This document shows positions 21,510 through 34,375 of a stretch of 64,000 bases of DNA, in pieces. Made by a program: the position numbers and the translations under genes. A model generated the notes under the pieces. It was not told the origin of the DNA. It made no database searches and worked only from the letters and a program-made list of their open reading frames with translations. Each line of letters opens with the position of its first letter. Position 1 is the first letter of the stretch. The DNA comes from Dendrocalamus latiflorus (Eukaryota; Streptophyta; Magnoliopsida; Poales; Poaceae), in assembly GCA_017311315.1 (NCBI GenBank), contig CM029653.1, forward strand, positions 41,355,122 through 41,419,121, written 5' to 3'.

Positions 21510-22624
21510 GAATTTTAGGGAGATTATATATATAGGTAAAACAAGGGAAAATGTTCTTACCCTTATGGAGATTGGAGATTTGGAGGTAAATGTAAGGACA
21601 AGGTCACAAGATTATGTGTGAAACGAATGGATGGAGCAATACAAAAAGATTTGAGGCAAATATGGTACGAACACTTTTTTACTTACAAATATACTCTAGT
21701 CATTTCGTGCTTTACACTTAACATTTTAGGACGAGTAATATGTACTGTGTAAAAAAAGATATAATATAAATGCAAAATTGACAACAACTCCACAAAGAAG
21801 AATTATTATGTGTTCTTTACTAAATATGGGGAGAGCATTCGCATCGATTTTACTTCAAGTTTATGCTACGTTAAATGTGTTCTTTGATAGGAGAGAGTTC
21901 CCTATAAACTTAGCCTTGTTTTGGAATTGAGAAATTTCGTAGCAGCTTTGCACAAATGTATTGATTTCTCCAAAATTCTTGGCGTTCCAAACAAACACTT
22001 ATCATAATATATCCAGGGCTGGATTTAACCCTACGGTTACTGGGACTTGAGCACCCCTGCACAATTTGAGCCCATAGAGTACGTCTACAGTATCATATCA
22101 GTATATACGCTAAGGGCCGTGCTCCAAGTCCTAGGATTCGAGTAGTATTGGGGCTGCGATGGACCACTCATTTAGAACCCGTTTGCAACGCAGCAATTTT
22201 ACATTAGTTTTATATAAATTTTATATAAAACAGTTTTCTCACAGAAGTCGAAAAAAAATCCTGGATTCTGAACGCCAAAGCGTCCTGAGCACATTTTTAG
22301 TGCTCAATGTGACTTCCAAATTCTGATTTATGGCTTAAAATGTATTATAACAGCTGAAAAAGAATTGTATCAACTAATAGTTTTTTCTAAATAATTAAAT
22401 TTAAAAAAAATAAAAAAGTTATATAATTATAGACAATAAAAAAAGAAAAATAAATAATATTAAGAAGCCAACTGTCAAACATTGGTCTGCCTGTCTCTAT
22501 ACAATACCACCTCCATTTTCTTTTCTAGTTTTCTGTAACCTTTAAATGACTCTCCCCCAGGAGCCCGGCCCAATTAAGCCTCCTCGGACCCGCGCCGAGA
22601 TTCGTGCAAGATCTACAGCCCACG
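21510..22624. other. Spacer between copia element and DUF936 gene
   Basis: AT-rich. 22160-22460 has 'agaacccgtttgcaacgcag' and 'ttttatataaattttatata' phrases that look like a decayed MITE. The last 100 bases are probably the 3' untranslated region of the minus-strand gene. Confidence 0.45.
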
Positions 22625-25600
22625 TCACCCCTTCTTTCCATTCGCCGCCGGCGCCACCTCGCCGCCGCCCAGCACGGCGGCGGCCGAGTCGACGTTCGTG
22701 AGGAGGTACTCGTAGATCTTCTTCCTTAGCCGCTCTATGGTCTCCTCCGGCACGCCGTCTCCTCCGCCGTTGCCCACGGCGACTGCGACGGCGGCGGCCT
22801 CCTCGTCGTCCGCGTCGGAGGGCGGCGGCGCCGGTTCCACCGGCTTCCCTATCTCGCTGAGCCAGTCGTTGACGCGCTTCAGCTGCGGGAGCATCCTGGC
22901 CGCGCGGTCACGATCCCACGGCGCGGCCGCCGCCACGTCGGCGTCCAGGAACCGCTCCACGAACTCCAGGAACCACCCCCTCGCCTCCTCCCCGAGCCGC
23001 CTAGCCAGCTCGCCCCTCTCCTCCGCGCCGCCTCCCCGCACCCACTCCGGCGGAGGCGCAGCCACCGCCGCCGTGACGGGGCCCGCCCTCCCCTTCCCCT
23101 TCGCCGGGGACAGCCGCGACTTCGCCGGCGGCGACGCCTTCGCCGCCGCCGGCTTCGCCGACTCGTCGACGAGCACGACGGCCAGCGGGGAGGCCGCATT
23201 GGCGGGGGGCGGCTTGAGGTTGTACAGGGAGAAGGAGGAGAGGTCATTGGCGAGCCCCGCGCCCACCCAGGAGGCTGCGCGGCGGCGGCGCTCCGCCGCG
23301 ACGGCAAGGGACTCCTCGTCGACGTTGGCAGCTTCGCCGGCTGTTGATCGGTCTGGTGAGATCGCCGTAGAGGTTGCCACGGCCGCGGCCGCAGCCTTGG
23401 TTAGTGAGTCAGCAACTACGGTGGCGCGGGACATGGCTGCGTGCAGAGCGAGGAACTGCTCCACAGCCGGCTGCGGGTTCTGCTCCTCCGCCGTCGAGCT
23501 CACCTCCGCGTACGAGCTGCTCAAATCAACGCAACAGTGAAGGTAAATTCTTACTGCTTCAGTGTTACTGTCAAGTAAAATAAAACTACACAAGCGAAGT
23601 TCCAGAAACCTGAAATTTTCTACTGTACATTCTACTATTGCTCTTTGTTACAGTACTATAACAATTAACACACATGAGTAAAATTCACATTTTTATCAGA
23701 ACTGGAATCCGTACATCCAGTAAAAACTCACATTACCATTATACTTACTACATTAGATTGACCAGACAGAGAGAACATCAGAACACTGCAGGTAGCAGTG
23801 TGTGAGCAAAATGTACAAAGCATTTGATTTCACACAGTTGTTACTAGAGGAAATATTGCAGTGACAAGCACGAAGGGGATGCACTTCTTGTATGGCAGTG
23901 TGTGGCAAGAATCAGCGGTGTGTGAAGATAAAGCACTGGCAAAGCCTAGCTTGTTGCCACAAGAACAGCTGGCGATCCAAGCATGGCATGGACTTGAGGA
24001 GCGTGTTTACTCTGTCGGTAGAGCACCCAGGAACACAAACGCAATGTGAAGTCTAAACTCCAAACATGTGCAGAAATAATCACTAAAAGTCCATGAATGG
24101 GTCAAAAGGAGAGGGAGCCAAGATATGGTTGATAGCATCATTGGAACATGCTGTAAGACATTTGGAATGTGATACCAAGGGGGTTGTCGATTATTTTAGG
24201 AACCATGTGAGATAAACAACAAGAGAAGTATCAACTACCAAGGGTGCTTTTCAAAAAACCGCTGCATATTGCAAGTTTGATACTTGGATTGGATAAATGA
24301 AAACCTTTTCAAAGAATATCTTTAAGCAAAAAATAAGTCAAGGGGTATAGTGGCATATGGTGATTGAACCGGAAGAATTCACAGGAAATTCACTGCTTTT
24401 TTTTTACAAAATTTATTTTTTCCCTAATTTTGAATTAAGTATTGTTGGGTACATCTCAATACTTTCTAACATATCATCGATGTTGACTGAATAAGAGTCA
24501 AGGTTAGGTGCCAACCAAAACATGTATCGGATAATACTTACAAAATAAGCACTATCTTGTACAAATCAATACAGAAAAAAGCAGCATTTGGAAATAAGAA
24601 GTATTAATGTATAGGTACTGTTAGACAAAGGAGAAAAGGAACAGCTCAAAAAAGAGGAACAATTCAAGGTCATTGAAAGTATTGTGCAATCTTGGGAGGC
24701 AATTCAGTTGACAATGCCATAAATTGGCGCTAATTCTGGATGTCTTAAACTACACATAAATCCTGTAATGAGAGGATCGAAAAGGTTAATGTCCATGGAA
24801 TATCACCTTAAACATCGAAGCAAGCTCTCTGCAGCTGAAGCTTCTTGCATGGCTTCAACAGCAGCCATTTGTGCCGCATCCCTGTACTTGAGAAGTCCCT
24901 GTAACAGAAGGTATTTCGTGAAGCACAAGTACATACATAAAGCATTTAACTGCCACAGGCCAAAATGATATCTTATCCTCCTCTCCTCTTGGGCTAAAAT
25001 GGTATATTGCTAGCAGACTGTTGCATATTTGCATCAATCCGCTAAATGAAACAGATGAAGTTAATATTTACAGCAACAACAAGATAGGGCCTCAGCTGGT
25101 AAACAGAAGGAGCTCATATATATGTAAATTTTCACATATCTGTTGAGTGTTGAATATGAATTTATTTATTCAGTAGACAACCATAAAAATCAGCAAGCTC
25201 AAAATGCCAAATAGTTAGAAATGCTAGACCTGTATTATAAGTAAACTATTAATACTATTGCAAACAGTCTTAGTGACCACGTCAATGAGGTAGTCATACC
25301 TTTCCTAATTTAGCAAGTGATGGAGGAAGTGCCGTCCACGAAGTGCTTGCATCTGTCAGTTTTTTGCTATTTGCAGCAACCTTTACTAAATTTGTAATAT
25401 TGGGGTTGTTCAAAACCCCAGACGTCCTCCTGGGAGGATAAAGATGCTTATTCACTGTTTTGTCAGAATCATCTGAAGGAGCACTTGCTGTGCTCTTCCT
25501 GGGAGGAGTCTGAATCTTAGTGTCATCTTTATGCGAGGACTTCTCATCTGCTGGTGGTTTTCGTCTAGGGGTCTGATCACAAAAGACCCAACAAAGCTTA

Positions 25601-26772
25601 GTTATTTTGAATGAATTCATGAGTTGTAATACAATGACGAGTTCAAACATCGCTGTGGTCTACACAGTTCCAAAAGGCAACAAATATGTTCAAGAGATAA
25701 TTGCAGTCTTGTCGATCCTATATTGGTGAATGCTTGGCACAAGTTAAACATAACACATGTATTTACCAATATAAGTGACAAGGATAGTCAACATACCGAT
25801 GTGCTCCTATTCTCAGACTTTCTGTCAGCTTTGGCTGCCTTTGAATCTGAATTGTCTTTGCCTTTTGCATCTGCCTTCCCTTCCCAGCTTCTTCTCAAGG
25901 CCTTGGGTCCCGGTTCAATACTCAACAGTCTTATTAAGCGAGTTACCTGCAGAGGACTTCCTCCCTGCTGTAGTGACCTTCAACACAGAAGCAGCTTTTT
26001 CTAACAAGGATAGCCTAGAAGGGGATGACTTCTCTGCTCCTTTGGATTTTGTTCTCTGCTTTATGTCATTTGAGAATCTCTCGAATGACGCAGGTAGAGA
26101 ATAGGCACTGGTCGGAGATGAAGGTGTCGACCTAGCACTGTTTGACTTCACCTTTGAGCTATCGACTTTTGACTTCACCTTTGAGCTATCGACTTCCTTC
26201 TTATCTAAAATGCTATTCAGTGCTTGTTTTGAGAGTGAAGAGTTTGACTTGGTCAGCTGTGGTTTCTTGCTTTCTGTCCCATTGTTTTTCACAGAAGCAT
26301 TTAGTTTCTCTAACTTGCTCTGCTCTTTCTCTAGTGACAAAGCGCCAGCATCCTTCGATCCGTTGATGGATGGTTGTGCCTTCTTGCTGCCAAGAAAATT
26401 GGAGGAGCTAGTCACCACAAGATCCTCTGGATTGCCAACACAAGCATGTCGGCCTGGAACTGGCCTAACTCCCCTCAAGATTGGCACCGGAGTGGCTGCC
26501 TCAAGACGCTCTACATGGATGAACTGCCCCAACTGGATTGTGTCACTCAATATGAGATCATGCTGCTCCTCCGGTAGGGAAACATAAGTTGCATGCGACG
26601 AATCAGACACCTTGAGGTAGAACCCCTGATTGGTGAACAGATCACTCCCTGCAAGGGCTGGAACAATGCTGACCACCTGAAGAAGGGATGATCGGTGCTC
26701 GCCGGCGACTTTAACATCGCTGTTCATATGCTGAAGGAGCTTGAGAAGGACCCCAGGAACCAGAGAAGCCAT
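22625..26772 (-). CDS. DUF936/DUF6857 family protein, four exons
   Basis: A plant-specific protein of unknown biochemical role. Exons on the minus strand: 26772-25797, 25572-25300, 24898-24807 and 23519-22625, with GT-AG ends and phases that join. The ATG at 26772 starts 'MASLVPGVLLKLLQHMNSDV', the conserved DUF936 start, followed by 'GQFIHVERLEAATPVPILRG' and 'PGRHACVGNPEDLV'. The middle is Ser/Lys-rich and disordered. The C-terminal block has 'SWTALPPSLAKLGK', 'MQEASAAE' and 'PQPAVEQFLALHAAMSRAT', the DUF6857 region, plus an Ala/Pro-rich tail of about 260 residues. One oddity: within exon 1 near 25920 the frame runs into a stop, and the sensible continuation ('EPGPKALRRSWEGKADAK') lies one base off, so this copy has a 1-2 base indel, a sequence error, or an unusual tiny intron. 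A 27-bp duplication gives the repeated 'VDSSKVKS' near 26170. Confidence 0.85.
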
Positions 26773-28267
26773 TGCTGTTGCTCCTAAAGCACAGTACCTG
26801 CGCATGTTGAGCACAATTCAGATATCATGATCATCATATAGAGGACATAAAGATTTGGAGCTGAAAAGTCAGAAAAGGTCATCAGTTAGTGGTAGACAAC
26901 CTGGGCTAGTCCTAACAAAAGTGAAAGCTCCAACTACCGAATGTAATAAAGGTTATGTCTTTTGAGTGAACTTAATCCAGACTAACATGTCGGTACTCCA
27001 AACTTTTTTGATGGCTCAAAATGAACATGAAAATAATGCATTTGTCACCAAATGCTATCCTGTAACATGGCTGGAAATTGCAGTAGAAATTCATGCACTA
27101 CCATTTGCTGAAGCAGGAAAGCATAGAAAATTCAAGAAACACACAAAAAAAAAGTTAACTACAATGTTTTAAGTGCAGAAAAGAGAACAAGCATACCTAC
27201 CCAACATTACTACTTGAAACGAAGTACAGCAACACATAAAGAGGTGTACCAGAAATGGTGGCTGCAAGGAGTAAGGATTAAGGACGGCGCTGTTTCTTGG
27301 AAGGCATTTGATTCAATCCGAAGAGAAATAGGAGTACCGGTGAGCAGATCCAGCAAGGACGGCAACACAATCAAATACCGGAAATCCCATGATAGAATCA
27401 AAAGTGGCCCTATCCAAGAAACTATACCAACAGAGACACACAGGGAGAGAAAATCAATTCTTGAGCAACAGAACTCCTTTTAACCAGCTTCAGAGTTGCC
27501 AGTAATCAAGGAGTGTAAGAAGCAATCTTAACAACTTGTTAAGCAATCACCACTCTTCCGAGTTCACAGAAACAAATCTTCAGAGGGGGAAAACCCAAAA
27601 TAAAGAAAGAAGCTGTTCCAAGAAAAGGAAGGAAGAAAAGAAAAGGCATTCGTCACAAGTCACAACCTTCACCAACATCATAAATTCTGCTGTAGTAGGC
27701 AAGCACCAGCAAGAGGCAAATCTAGAAGCAGAAATAGCAACAAGAAGAAGCAAGGATCACACACCCACCCACCTCTTAACAGAAGCCTGCGAAATCCCGT
27801 GAGGCCGTGAACCTAATGCCCTTCTCCTTCCTTACTCTTCCCGTGAGAGCATGGGACGAAGGCCGGGAGAAGGCGATTACACTGGCACCGGTCGCAGCCT
27901 ACGATCCTATAGAAGAGGCTTTTGCGGCTTGCCCTGCTCTGCTCAAGGAAAGGTCTTGTCACATCCAAGAATCCCGTCGGCTGGCCCTTGGAGCGGTGCC
28001 AAGAGGAGCCAGGAAATGGCGCGGTTTTGCGCCTGCCTCTCCCCCTCCCTCTCTCATGTTGAGTCGAGGGAGCAGGGAGGGGAGAGAAGGCAACTGGAGC
28101 TGAGCCGAGCGCACGCGGGCGGCAAAGAGGAGAGAGAGGCAAGAGAGGCAGGAGTAGTGTAGTAGTACTGTGGAAAAGTTGTTGGGAAAGGCTTTCTCTC
28201 TCTTGAGATTGTAGTGGGGCCCGGGCAGTCAGTGGGCGGGTGATCGTGTGGATAAGGTGAGGCGTCG
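26773..28267 (-). promoter_or_regulatory. 5' untranslated region and probable leader intron of the DUF936 gene
   Basis: Between the TATA box at 28268-28277 and the ATG at 26772 there is a GC-rich, leader-like part (about 28240-27790) and an AT-rich, intron-like part. A possible donor is 'gaggtgggtg' near 27773. No competing gene is convincing; open frames at 27800-28300 on both strands follow GC content. Confidence 0.5.
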
Positions 28268-28277
28268 CTTTATATGG
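28268..28277 (-). promoter_or_regulatory. TATA box of the DUF936 gene
   Basis: The minus strand reads CCATATAAAG in a GC-rich setting, about 1.5 kb upstream of the start codon. Confidence 0.6.
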
Positions 28278-31200
28278 GGCAAAGCGGAGTTCCAAGGACA
28301 AAGGGAGAAATCTTTTTAATTAAAAGTCCTTGTGGGCCCCTAAAATCATTACAATACCATTTCATGTGGGCAATACTAATATACAAAATTGAATCAATAT
28401 ATTATTTAAATCGGATTGCACAGTTTAGAAATTAAATATCTGTTTTTATAGTTCAGGAAGTTAGGTGAATTTTTAAGCAAAATTTAGAATGTTACATGAA
28501 CTTATTCTTTTAATTACAGCAGCTAATGAGAGTGAGAGAGGGACAGACCGGAGGACGGAAAGTTTTGGAAGGTTTTTAGTTACATCTAATGAGAGGAAGA
28601 GATGGTTATTCTTGATCAACTTCTAGTTTCACAAAACAATTGAAACATTTTAACATGGTGAAATAGATTGGAAAATAAGAGATTGCAGGCTGCAGCGACC
28701 AAGTTTGGTCAACGCCTGCACGCAGAACCATACTCAGATTACAGACACTTTCGCAGTAGTTTGACTTCCAAAAAACAAACTAAACTAATCCCATAACGTA
28801 TTTGACTGTAAGTACTCCGACCTTCATTTTCTATTTGAAAAAAGGGGGACAATTTTAACAGAACATATATTGTTTTTGCAGATTCTAGAGAGCTACATAA
28901 TCCAAAAAATGATTGGGCGTACAGGCTTGCCCCCATTTTGGTCAGCGTTGGAATATTGCAGTCGCTGCCGATGATAATTGATAGGGATCTGGTAACCACT
29001 GTATAATATGTATTGCCGGTTGGTAAACCAATTGCCAGAGTATTTTTATGCTTGCATGTAGAATATATCGTCGTGTATTGCAGCTGTCGATATCATCGCA
29101 TCAGCCAAAAGAACTTGCTGGTATAATCCATGCTTTTATTTGTTCTAGTTGACCCGTTTTGCAAACCATGAATGTGGTAAGAGTAGTTGATACGATTGAT
29201 CATACTGTCTCCAAACATGCAAATTTGTTTTTCAAATTCATCTTCGCATAGTACATTTTGAAAGTGAAGAGGAGGAGAAGAACGAATTTTTTATGAGCTC
29301 AACTTTTTTTTTACAAGAGTTCACTTGAAAGTTGAAAAGCAAGGAACAAAGCTCCACTTTTTGTCGAATGGAAAACAGAGACATGTGGTGCTGAACTCCG
29401 AGTGCTCGAAGGAACAAAAGGCCAAATAAAAAATCATCTCGAATTAGTGCCAACGAGGTACTAATGTCCCATCCCATTAATTTAGGGAAATTAGGGTACT
29501 TAACTAGCTTGCCTTTGCTCAATTTGCAAGGCACTACTAATTGTGCAAGAATAAACCCATCAGTTGCTTATTACTACATTTATCCTTCTAGAAAAGTTAA
29601 GCAAGTCTAATTGATCCAAATGTACAATACCTATACCTCCAAAGTTAAATGTTTCTTCATACCATAAATTGGAGTAAAAGATTGCAACAACCAACTTAGG
29701 CCTTATTTTTTTAGACCGCGGTTGATGACTTTTGGCTGTCGTTAGTTAGTCTGATAAATAATAATTGCTGAAAAAAAAAATCAAAGCCAAAAACTAACTA
29801 AAAAGTCTAAAAAAACTAGTTTCATCATACATGGCACCATGCTGACACCACCCATGATGGTGAGAATTGAGACCTGTAGCTTCTGAGTAATAATTAACGG
29901 ATTCAGATCTGCATATTGTCAAGCACTCCGTTGGTTCATGCATGCATAGTCCATACAGATCCTCACAAAGCAGTGGCGCAACTGAAAAACAGTTGCTCAG
30001 CATGTGCTCAGTGCTCTCGCTCAGTCTTCTGCTCTTCCCTTCCCAGGCTGCATGCCCCCAACGCATACATACGAATTTATTCTTGGACATTTTATTATGA
30101 TAATTCCATTTTATATCTCTTACAATTTTCATGTGCACGTGGTAGCTGCACATAATGTCGGTGGCAACGTGGGCAGACCAGAGGAGCTTCAGGTGGCCAT
30201 CCATCACCCTCTGCAAGCTAAGGATGATGACAAGTAAGCATCACAGTACTGGAGACAGCAATAACGAAATCAAATCAACAAGAGTTGAATTTACAATGTA
30301 AATGAATTTGTTCTTATGCAAAGATCGATGATTCGAAGCTATTGATCCATGGTAGAGATTGAGGCCCCCTTTGGAGCGTGGCAATTTCATGCGAAACCTG
30401 AGAAACATTTTGATTTGGATCGTGGTGCTGCTACATCTCACATGTGTGGGGGCAAGGCTCTCTGAAAGAAAGAGTAGGCCAATCTTTTCCCTCCCATAAT
30501 GTCATCGATCCCATTTCCATCATAGTTGGAAGTTGGAACTCGGGACCTGCATGAGGCCATGACACTTGTGCATTCTCTGCCACTCCAAAACAAGATCATG
30601 ATCAGAGTTCTAGAGATGCTACTGCTACATCATGATATACTGCTGGTGCTGCTGTTCTCTTTCCTGAATGGTACTAATGAGCAGAAAGGTTTCTGTTGGG
30701 TGCTGGATCAATCGGTGCTCTGATGAACAGGACATCGCGTGCATCATCATAATGTACTTCCACTGCTCGCCGCTACAGTTGTTTCTTGAATGGTAGTAAC
30801 ACGCGAGTGTGGAGTACAAGCAATTGTAGCAGCTGCTACCCCAGGCAGTTAAGCAGTAGTAGTGATGATTGAATTGGCGTGCGTTAGCAGCAGCACTGTA
30901 CAAGCTTGCTCCCCCCATTTTCCATGATCAGGAATAGCGCATGCCGTGCAAGGGAAGCAGTGAATTTTCCATTTTATGCGAGCAGAGCCGTGTGTATGGA
31001 TATACATACGGTGGTATACCAAAATGTTTTTAGATTTCACTCGAATTTCTTACCGTTCCATCTGCTCCAAAATTCGTGCTCCGATGGCTTCTCCTCCCCA
31101 CGATGGTCTCCACGTCCGCCAACCCCTGTACGGACACCACGGCGGCGCTAGCGAGGTATGGGCTCCGTCGTGTCCTCCCCATCTCCATCCTCCCGAACCT

Positions 31201-31554
31201 CCTACTCCATGCACGCCGTCGCCCTCTAGCAATACAAAACCTAATCTAAGCCGCTATTTTTCAGTTTATGATTTTTTTTAAATAAATAAATAAGACAAAT
31301 TTTTATCATTTTTTAAAACAATTTATCTAGATAGTCTTTTTAAAACAACTTATTTAAATAATTTTTTTAAAATAGCTTATCGATATCTAGTTTATTCGCA
31401 CAAGGCATGAGGCAGAAAGTGGCGGACCAGCTTTGTTGGCAACGGTGAATCTAGCAGAAAATAGAGGTGGAGTGACGCACAAATCTAAAAGCAAATCAGT
31501 CGGCGAGAAATTTCAATTGAAGTACCCAAGTTGTTGGACTAATTAGTTATCAAA
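28278..31554. other. 3.3 kb without a supportable gene
   Basis: Mostly AT-rich. 29700-29820 looks like a short MITE (ends 'ttttttagac' and 'gtctaaaaaa' facing each other). 29850-30960 has balanced composition and leader-like phrases but only short frames. 31084-31150 contains a GC-rich frame starting 'MASPPHDGLHVRQPL' before a GT, which could be a lone exon; nothing links to it. 31250-31400 repeats 'aaaacaacttatttaaa'-type MITE sequence also seen near 62330-62430. Confidence 0.4.
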
Positions 31555-31690
31555 CAAAGTGTTTTTTAAAGCAAGGTTTGCAGGTTGATTATAGGACATA
31601 GTGTAACAATTTCATTTATATTACCCAAAACTGCATATGAGTTTCTGTTACTCTGTACTCTTTCAACCTAAAAACATAAATCGCACCCAA
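31555..31690. mobile_element. MITE relic (fourth copy of the 12306 family)
   Basis: Contains 'gattataggacatagtgtaa' and 'ttcatttatatta', matching the cores at 12306-12535 and 4625-4830 in the same direction. Confidence 0.45.
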
Positions 31691-32079
31691 AAGCTATAAG
31701 GTAAAGCCAAAAAGAATAGATTCTACATTTTTGTTTGCAAGAGTTATACTCGTTGAAAAATAAAATTGTCGTGCGAATTTTATTGCATCCGAATTGATGG
31801 ATAATGCGTCCGTTTATACATATATACTTCATACAACGGTTTCGCCTGCAAACTGGTCGGTTTAGAAGCTTCATCTTACTAGGTGATCAAGAGTAACTTG
31901 CACGATCCATACGAAATATTGCTAGTTTCCGATGGCACATTGAAACAGATAAATCTTAAGCAATACGCAGTTTATAGAAGAAATATTGCTAGTCGCTCCG
32001 TTTGTTTCAACTTCTAAAGAAGCCAAAGCCAAATGCCAAAAAAAAAAAAAACTAAAATTAGATCATGTCAAATACAATT
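31691..32079. other. Spacer with nothing recognised
   Basis: AT-rich, with an A-run at 32038-32051. No frame or repeat ends are seen. Confidence 0.45.
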
Positions 32080-32680
32080 ACACACTAGTTTTAACTACAA
32101 GCCACACATCAGAAGGAATAAAGACAAGGATGGCTTGAAGCTAAAACTAGTTGAGCATTCATGTTTGGTACAACAACTTTATCTTCATAGGGACACCTGT
32201 ACTTGAGCTTGAGAAATTTCAACCAAAACTACTCAACAGGACATGAACTAAAACATTCAGTTCACCAGTAGAAACCAAGGGAGTGCAGTATTAAGAATTC
32301 ATTTTGTACAGCTGTCCCTCAGATCTCATAGCTATGATTGGCCATCATTGACGATTCTAAATAATGGTTTTAGCCACAAGCCATCCATTTATCAAAATGG
32401 TATGACAGATGGCTTGAAGCTAAAACCAGTCATTAATCATCTTTGGACCAAAATTTTATCTTCACTGGGACATCAACTTGACAGACACTGTAACTTAGAA
32501 ATGCAATCTCAACTCAATGAAAATGAAATAAAAAATTATACCAATTGGCAGACACTTTGTAACTTAGCAATGCCAAAAATTATGCCAAAATTTTATCTTC
32601 ACTGGGACATCAACTTGACAGACACTATATAACTTAGAAATGCAATCTCAGCTCAATGAAAATAATTATGCGAATTGGCA
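32080..32680. repeat. Nested local duplications
   Basis: A unit with 'ttatcttcactgggacatca' occurs at about 32457 and 32596 (period near 139). A longer unit carrying 'gatggcttgaagctaaaac' occurs at about 32130 and 32408. They look like tandem duplications of different ages downstream of the RPL38-like exon. Confidence 0.7.
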
Positions 32681-32797
32681 GACACAAGCATGCCCATCAG
32701 CACCAAGATAAACAATTGAAGCAAAATTTATCCTGCATGAACTATTCAGATATAAGAACAGAAATAAGATCATGTCAAATAAAATTAGGTCCGCATG

Positions 32798-32977
32798 CTA
32801 ATCTGGTGGGAGAGATTGCTTCAACTTGTTTGCCTTCTCAGAGTTAAAGACACAAGAGTACTTGGAGGAGCGGACCTTGAACTTGACAACATCTTTGCTC
32901 CTCTTGATCTCCACAGATCGGGCATCCTTCCAGCTCGCGGTGAGAAGGAAGCCCTTGATTTCATGGATCTGCTTTGG
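32798..32977 (-). pseudogene. 60S ribosomal protein L38-like exon, shortened
   Basis: RPL38 is a small protein of the cytosolic large ribosomal subunit, normally 69 residues. The minus-strand exon follows a TAG acceptor and encodes 59 residues from codon 2, beginning 'PKQIHEIKGFLLTASWKDAR', with 'VEIKRSKDVVKFKVRSS' and 'NKLKQSLPP'. Compared with the usual protein, about three residues are missing after 'SKY' (the LYTL area), and the C-terminal 'GLTVQEV'-type tail is replaced by D-stop. Several conserved basic residues are changed. The first exon, which should carry the ATG, was not found. It is probably a decaying duplicate; a short functional variant cannot be excluded. Confidence 0.75.
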
Positions 32978-33750
32978 CTACAATATACAAAATAATTGTT
33001 TAGGTCAGACAAAGTATGACCATAGAATGACAATTGACAACAAAGTGAGCAGATAGCTGTGCCAACGAACCAAGTTATACTAATCATGCAGCATACTCCT
33101 GCTTTCTTTCTATAAAATAGACAACATAACAGTAGATAGAACCTGTCACATTTCAAAATCCAGTGCATATCGATGAAGCCACTCGAGCAGCTGCATTGCC
33201 AAATTAAATGTTCAAGATAAGAGTAATTGGGCAAACATATAGAATTGTTTCTTCATAGAGGATCAACATCTAGGATTCCTACCCTCAATTGCAAGCAAAT
33301 GCAAGTGTTCACCTAATCTCGTATCTATTTGTAAGCAATATGCAACTTAGCAGTTCTATGCTACTCAAATCTGGGGATGAACTACAACTCAGTATAATAA
33401 TCGAAGTAGTCCAAGTAACACTAAAATAAGCACACAAGTAGTAGTAAACTAGAATTGCAACCACGGTAAAGCCACAAAACAGCCACTAAATTTAGCAAGC
33501 ATTAGTTCCTCACAGCAATGCAGCCTATGATGAGCCTAATAAACATTTTTTTTAACAGTAGCTAACGAAGGATAGCAATTTTTTTTACAGAACCACAGCA
33601 TGAAGCGGCTCATCTGAGTAAATCTACCACAGGTAGATTACAGAACATCAAAGAAGAAGAAGCAACGGCCAACTCCTACTCTTTCAATCTTGTCCACAAC
33701 CATCTAATACTACAGCTACTACTACCAAGGTATTACAAGATCCACGAGCA
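32978..33750. other. Spacer upstream of the RPL38-like exon
   Basis: AT-rich, intron- or spacer-like. No start exon could be identified. Confidence 0.4.
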
Positions 33751-33889
33751 CGCCTACTCTAACAACGAAACGGCACGCGACAGCAAGAACAAGCATCTCA
33801 TGAACGGCGTAAACCATTGCAAGCTAGCTACACACCACAGACAGCAAGAGATTGCAGCTATTCCACACACCACACACCACACAAAGCTA

Positions 33890-34375
33890 GCTACACCACA
33901 TACCAGAGCCATGTACTGCCAATCGTCGGACGATCGCGCGAGGTCGCAGAGGCCGGAGTCCGGAGAGCGCGTCCCGGGCTCCCCGCTCCCTGCGTACTCC
34001 GGCGTAGACATCGCGAACGCGTGCAGCCGGCCCCACCCCCGCATGACGACGGGGACCTCCCCCCACCCCCGGAGGCTCGGACGACGGCGTGGAGGGGGTC
34101 GCCGGGGGGAGGTGCGGCCGGGAAGGAGGGCGAAGGCGTGGGTGGGGAGGCGAAGGGCGTGACTGGTGGCAGGACGGAGGCGGGCGGCAGACGCGGGGTT
34201 GGCCGGGGAAGGCGCGGCCGGGGACGAGGGCAACGGCGTGGGTGGGGAGGCGAAGGGCGTGGCCGGTGGCGGGTGTGGGGTTGGCGGGGAGAGGCGCGGC
34301 TGGGGTAGGGAGGCGAAGGGTGTGACCGGGGCGTCAGCGGCATGAGGGGAGGGAGCACGACGAGCGCGAGATCCA
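33890..34375. repeat. GC-rich low-complexity block with minisatellite
   Basis: 'gcgtgggtggggaggcgaag' occurs at about 34136 and 34237, within runs of G-rich blocks that are open in several frames on both strands. A minus-strand frame reads 'MSTPEYAGSGEPGTRSPDSG' near 34010, but no family is recognised. Probably a decayed GC-rich first exon or transposon part. Confidence 0.45.

Noticed and set aside
27813..28301. Possible upstream gene with 162 codons on the minus strand
   Set aside because: It overlaps the probable 5' leader and TATA region of the DUF936 gene and has low-complexity composition.
30005..30032. Possible miR156 relation from 'gtgctcagtgctctcgctc'
   Set aside because: It does not match the complement of miR156 and no foldback arm was found nearby.
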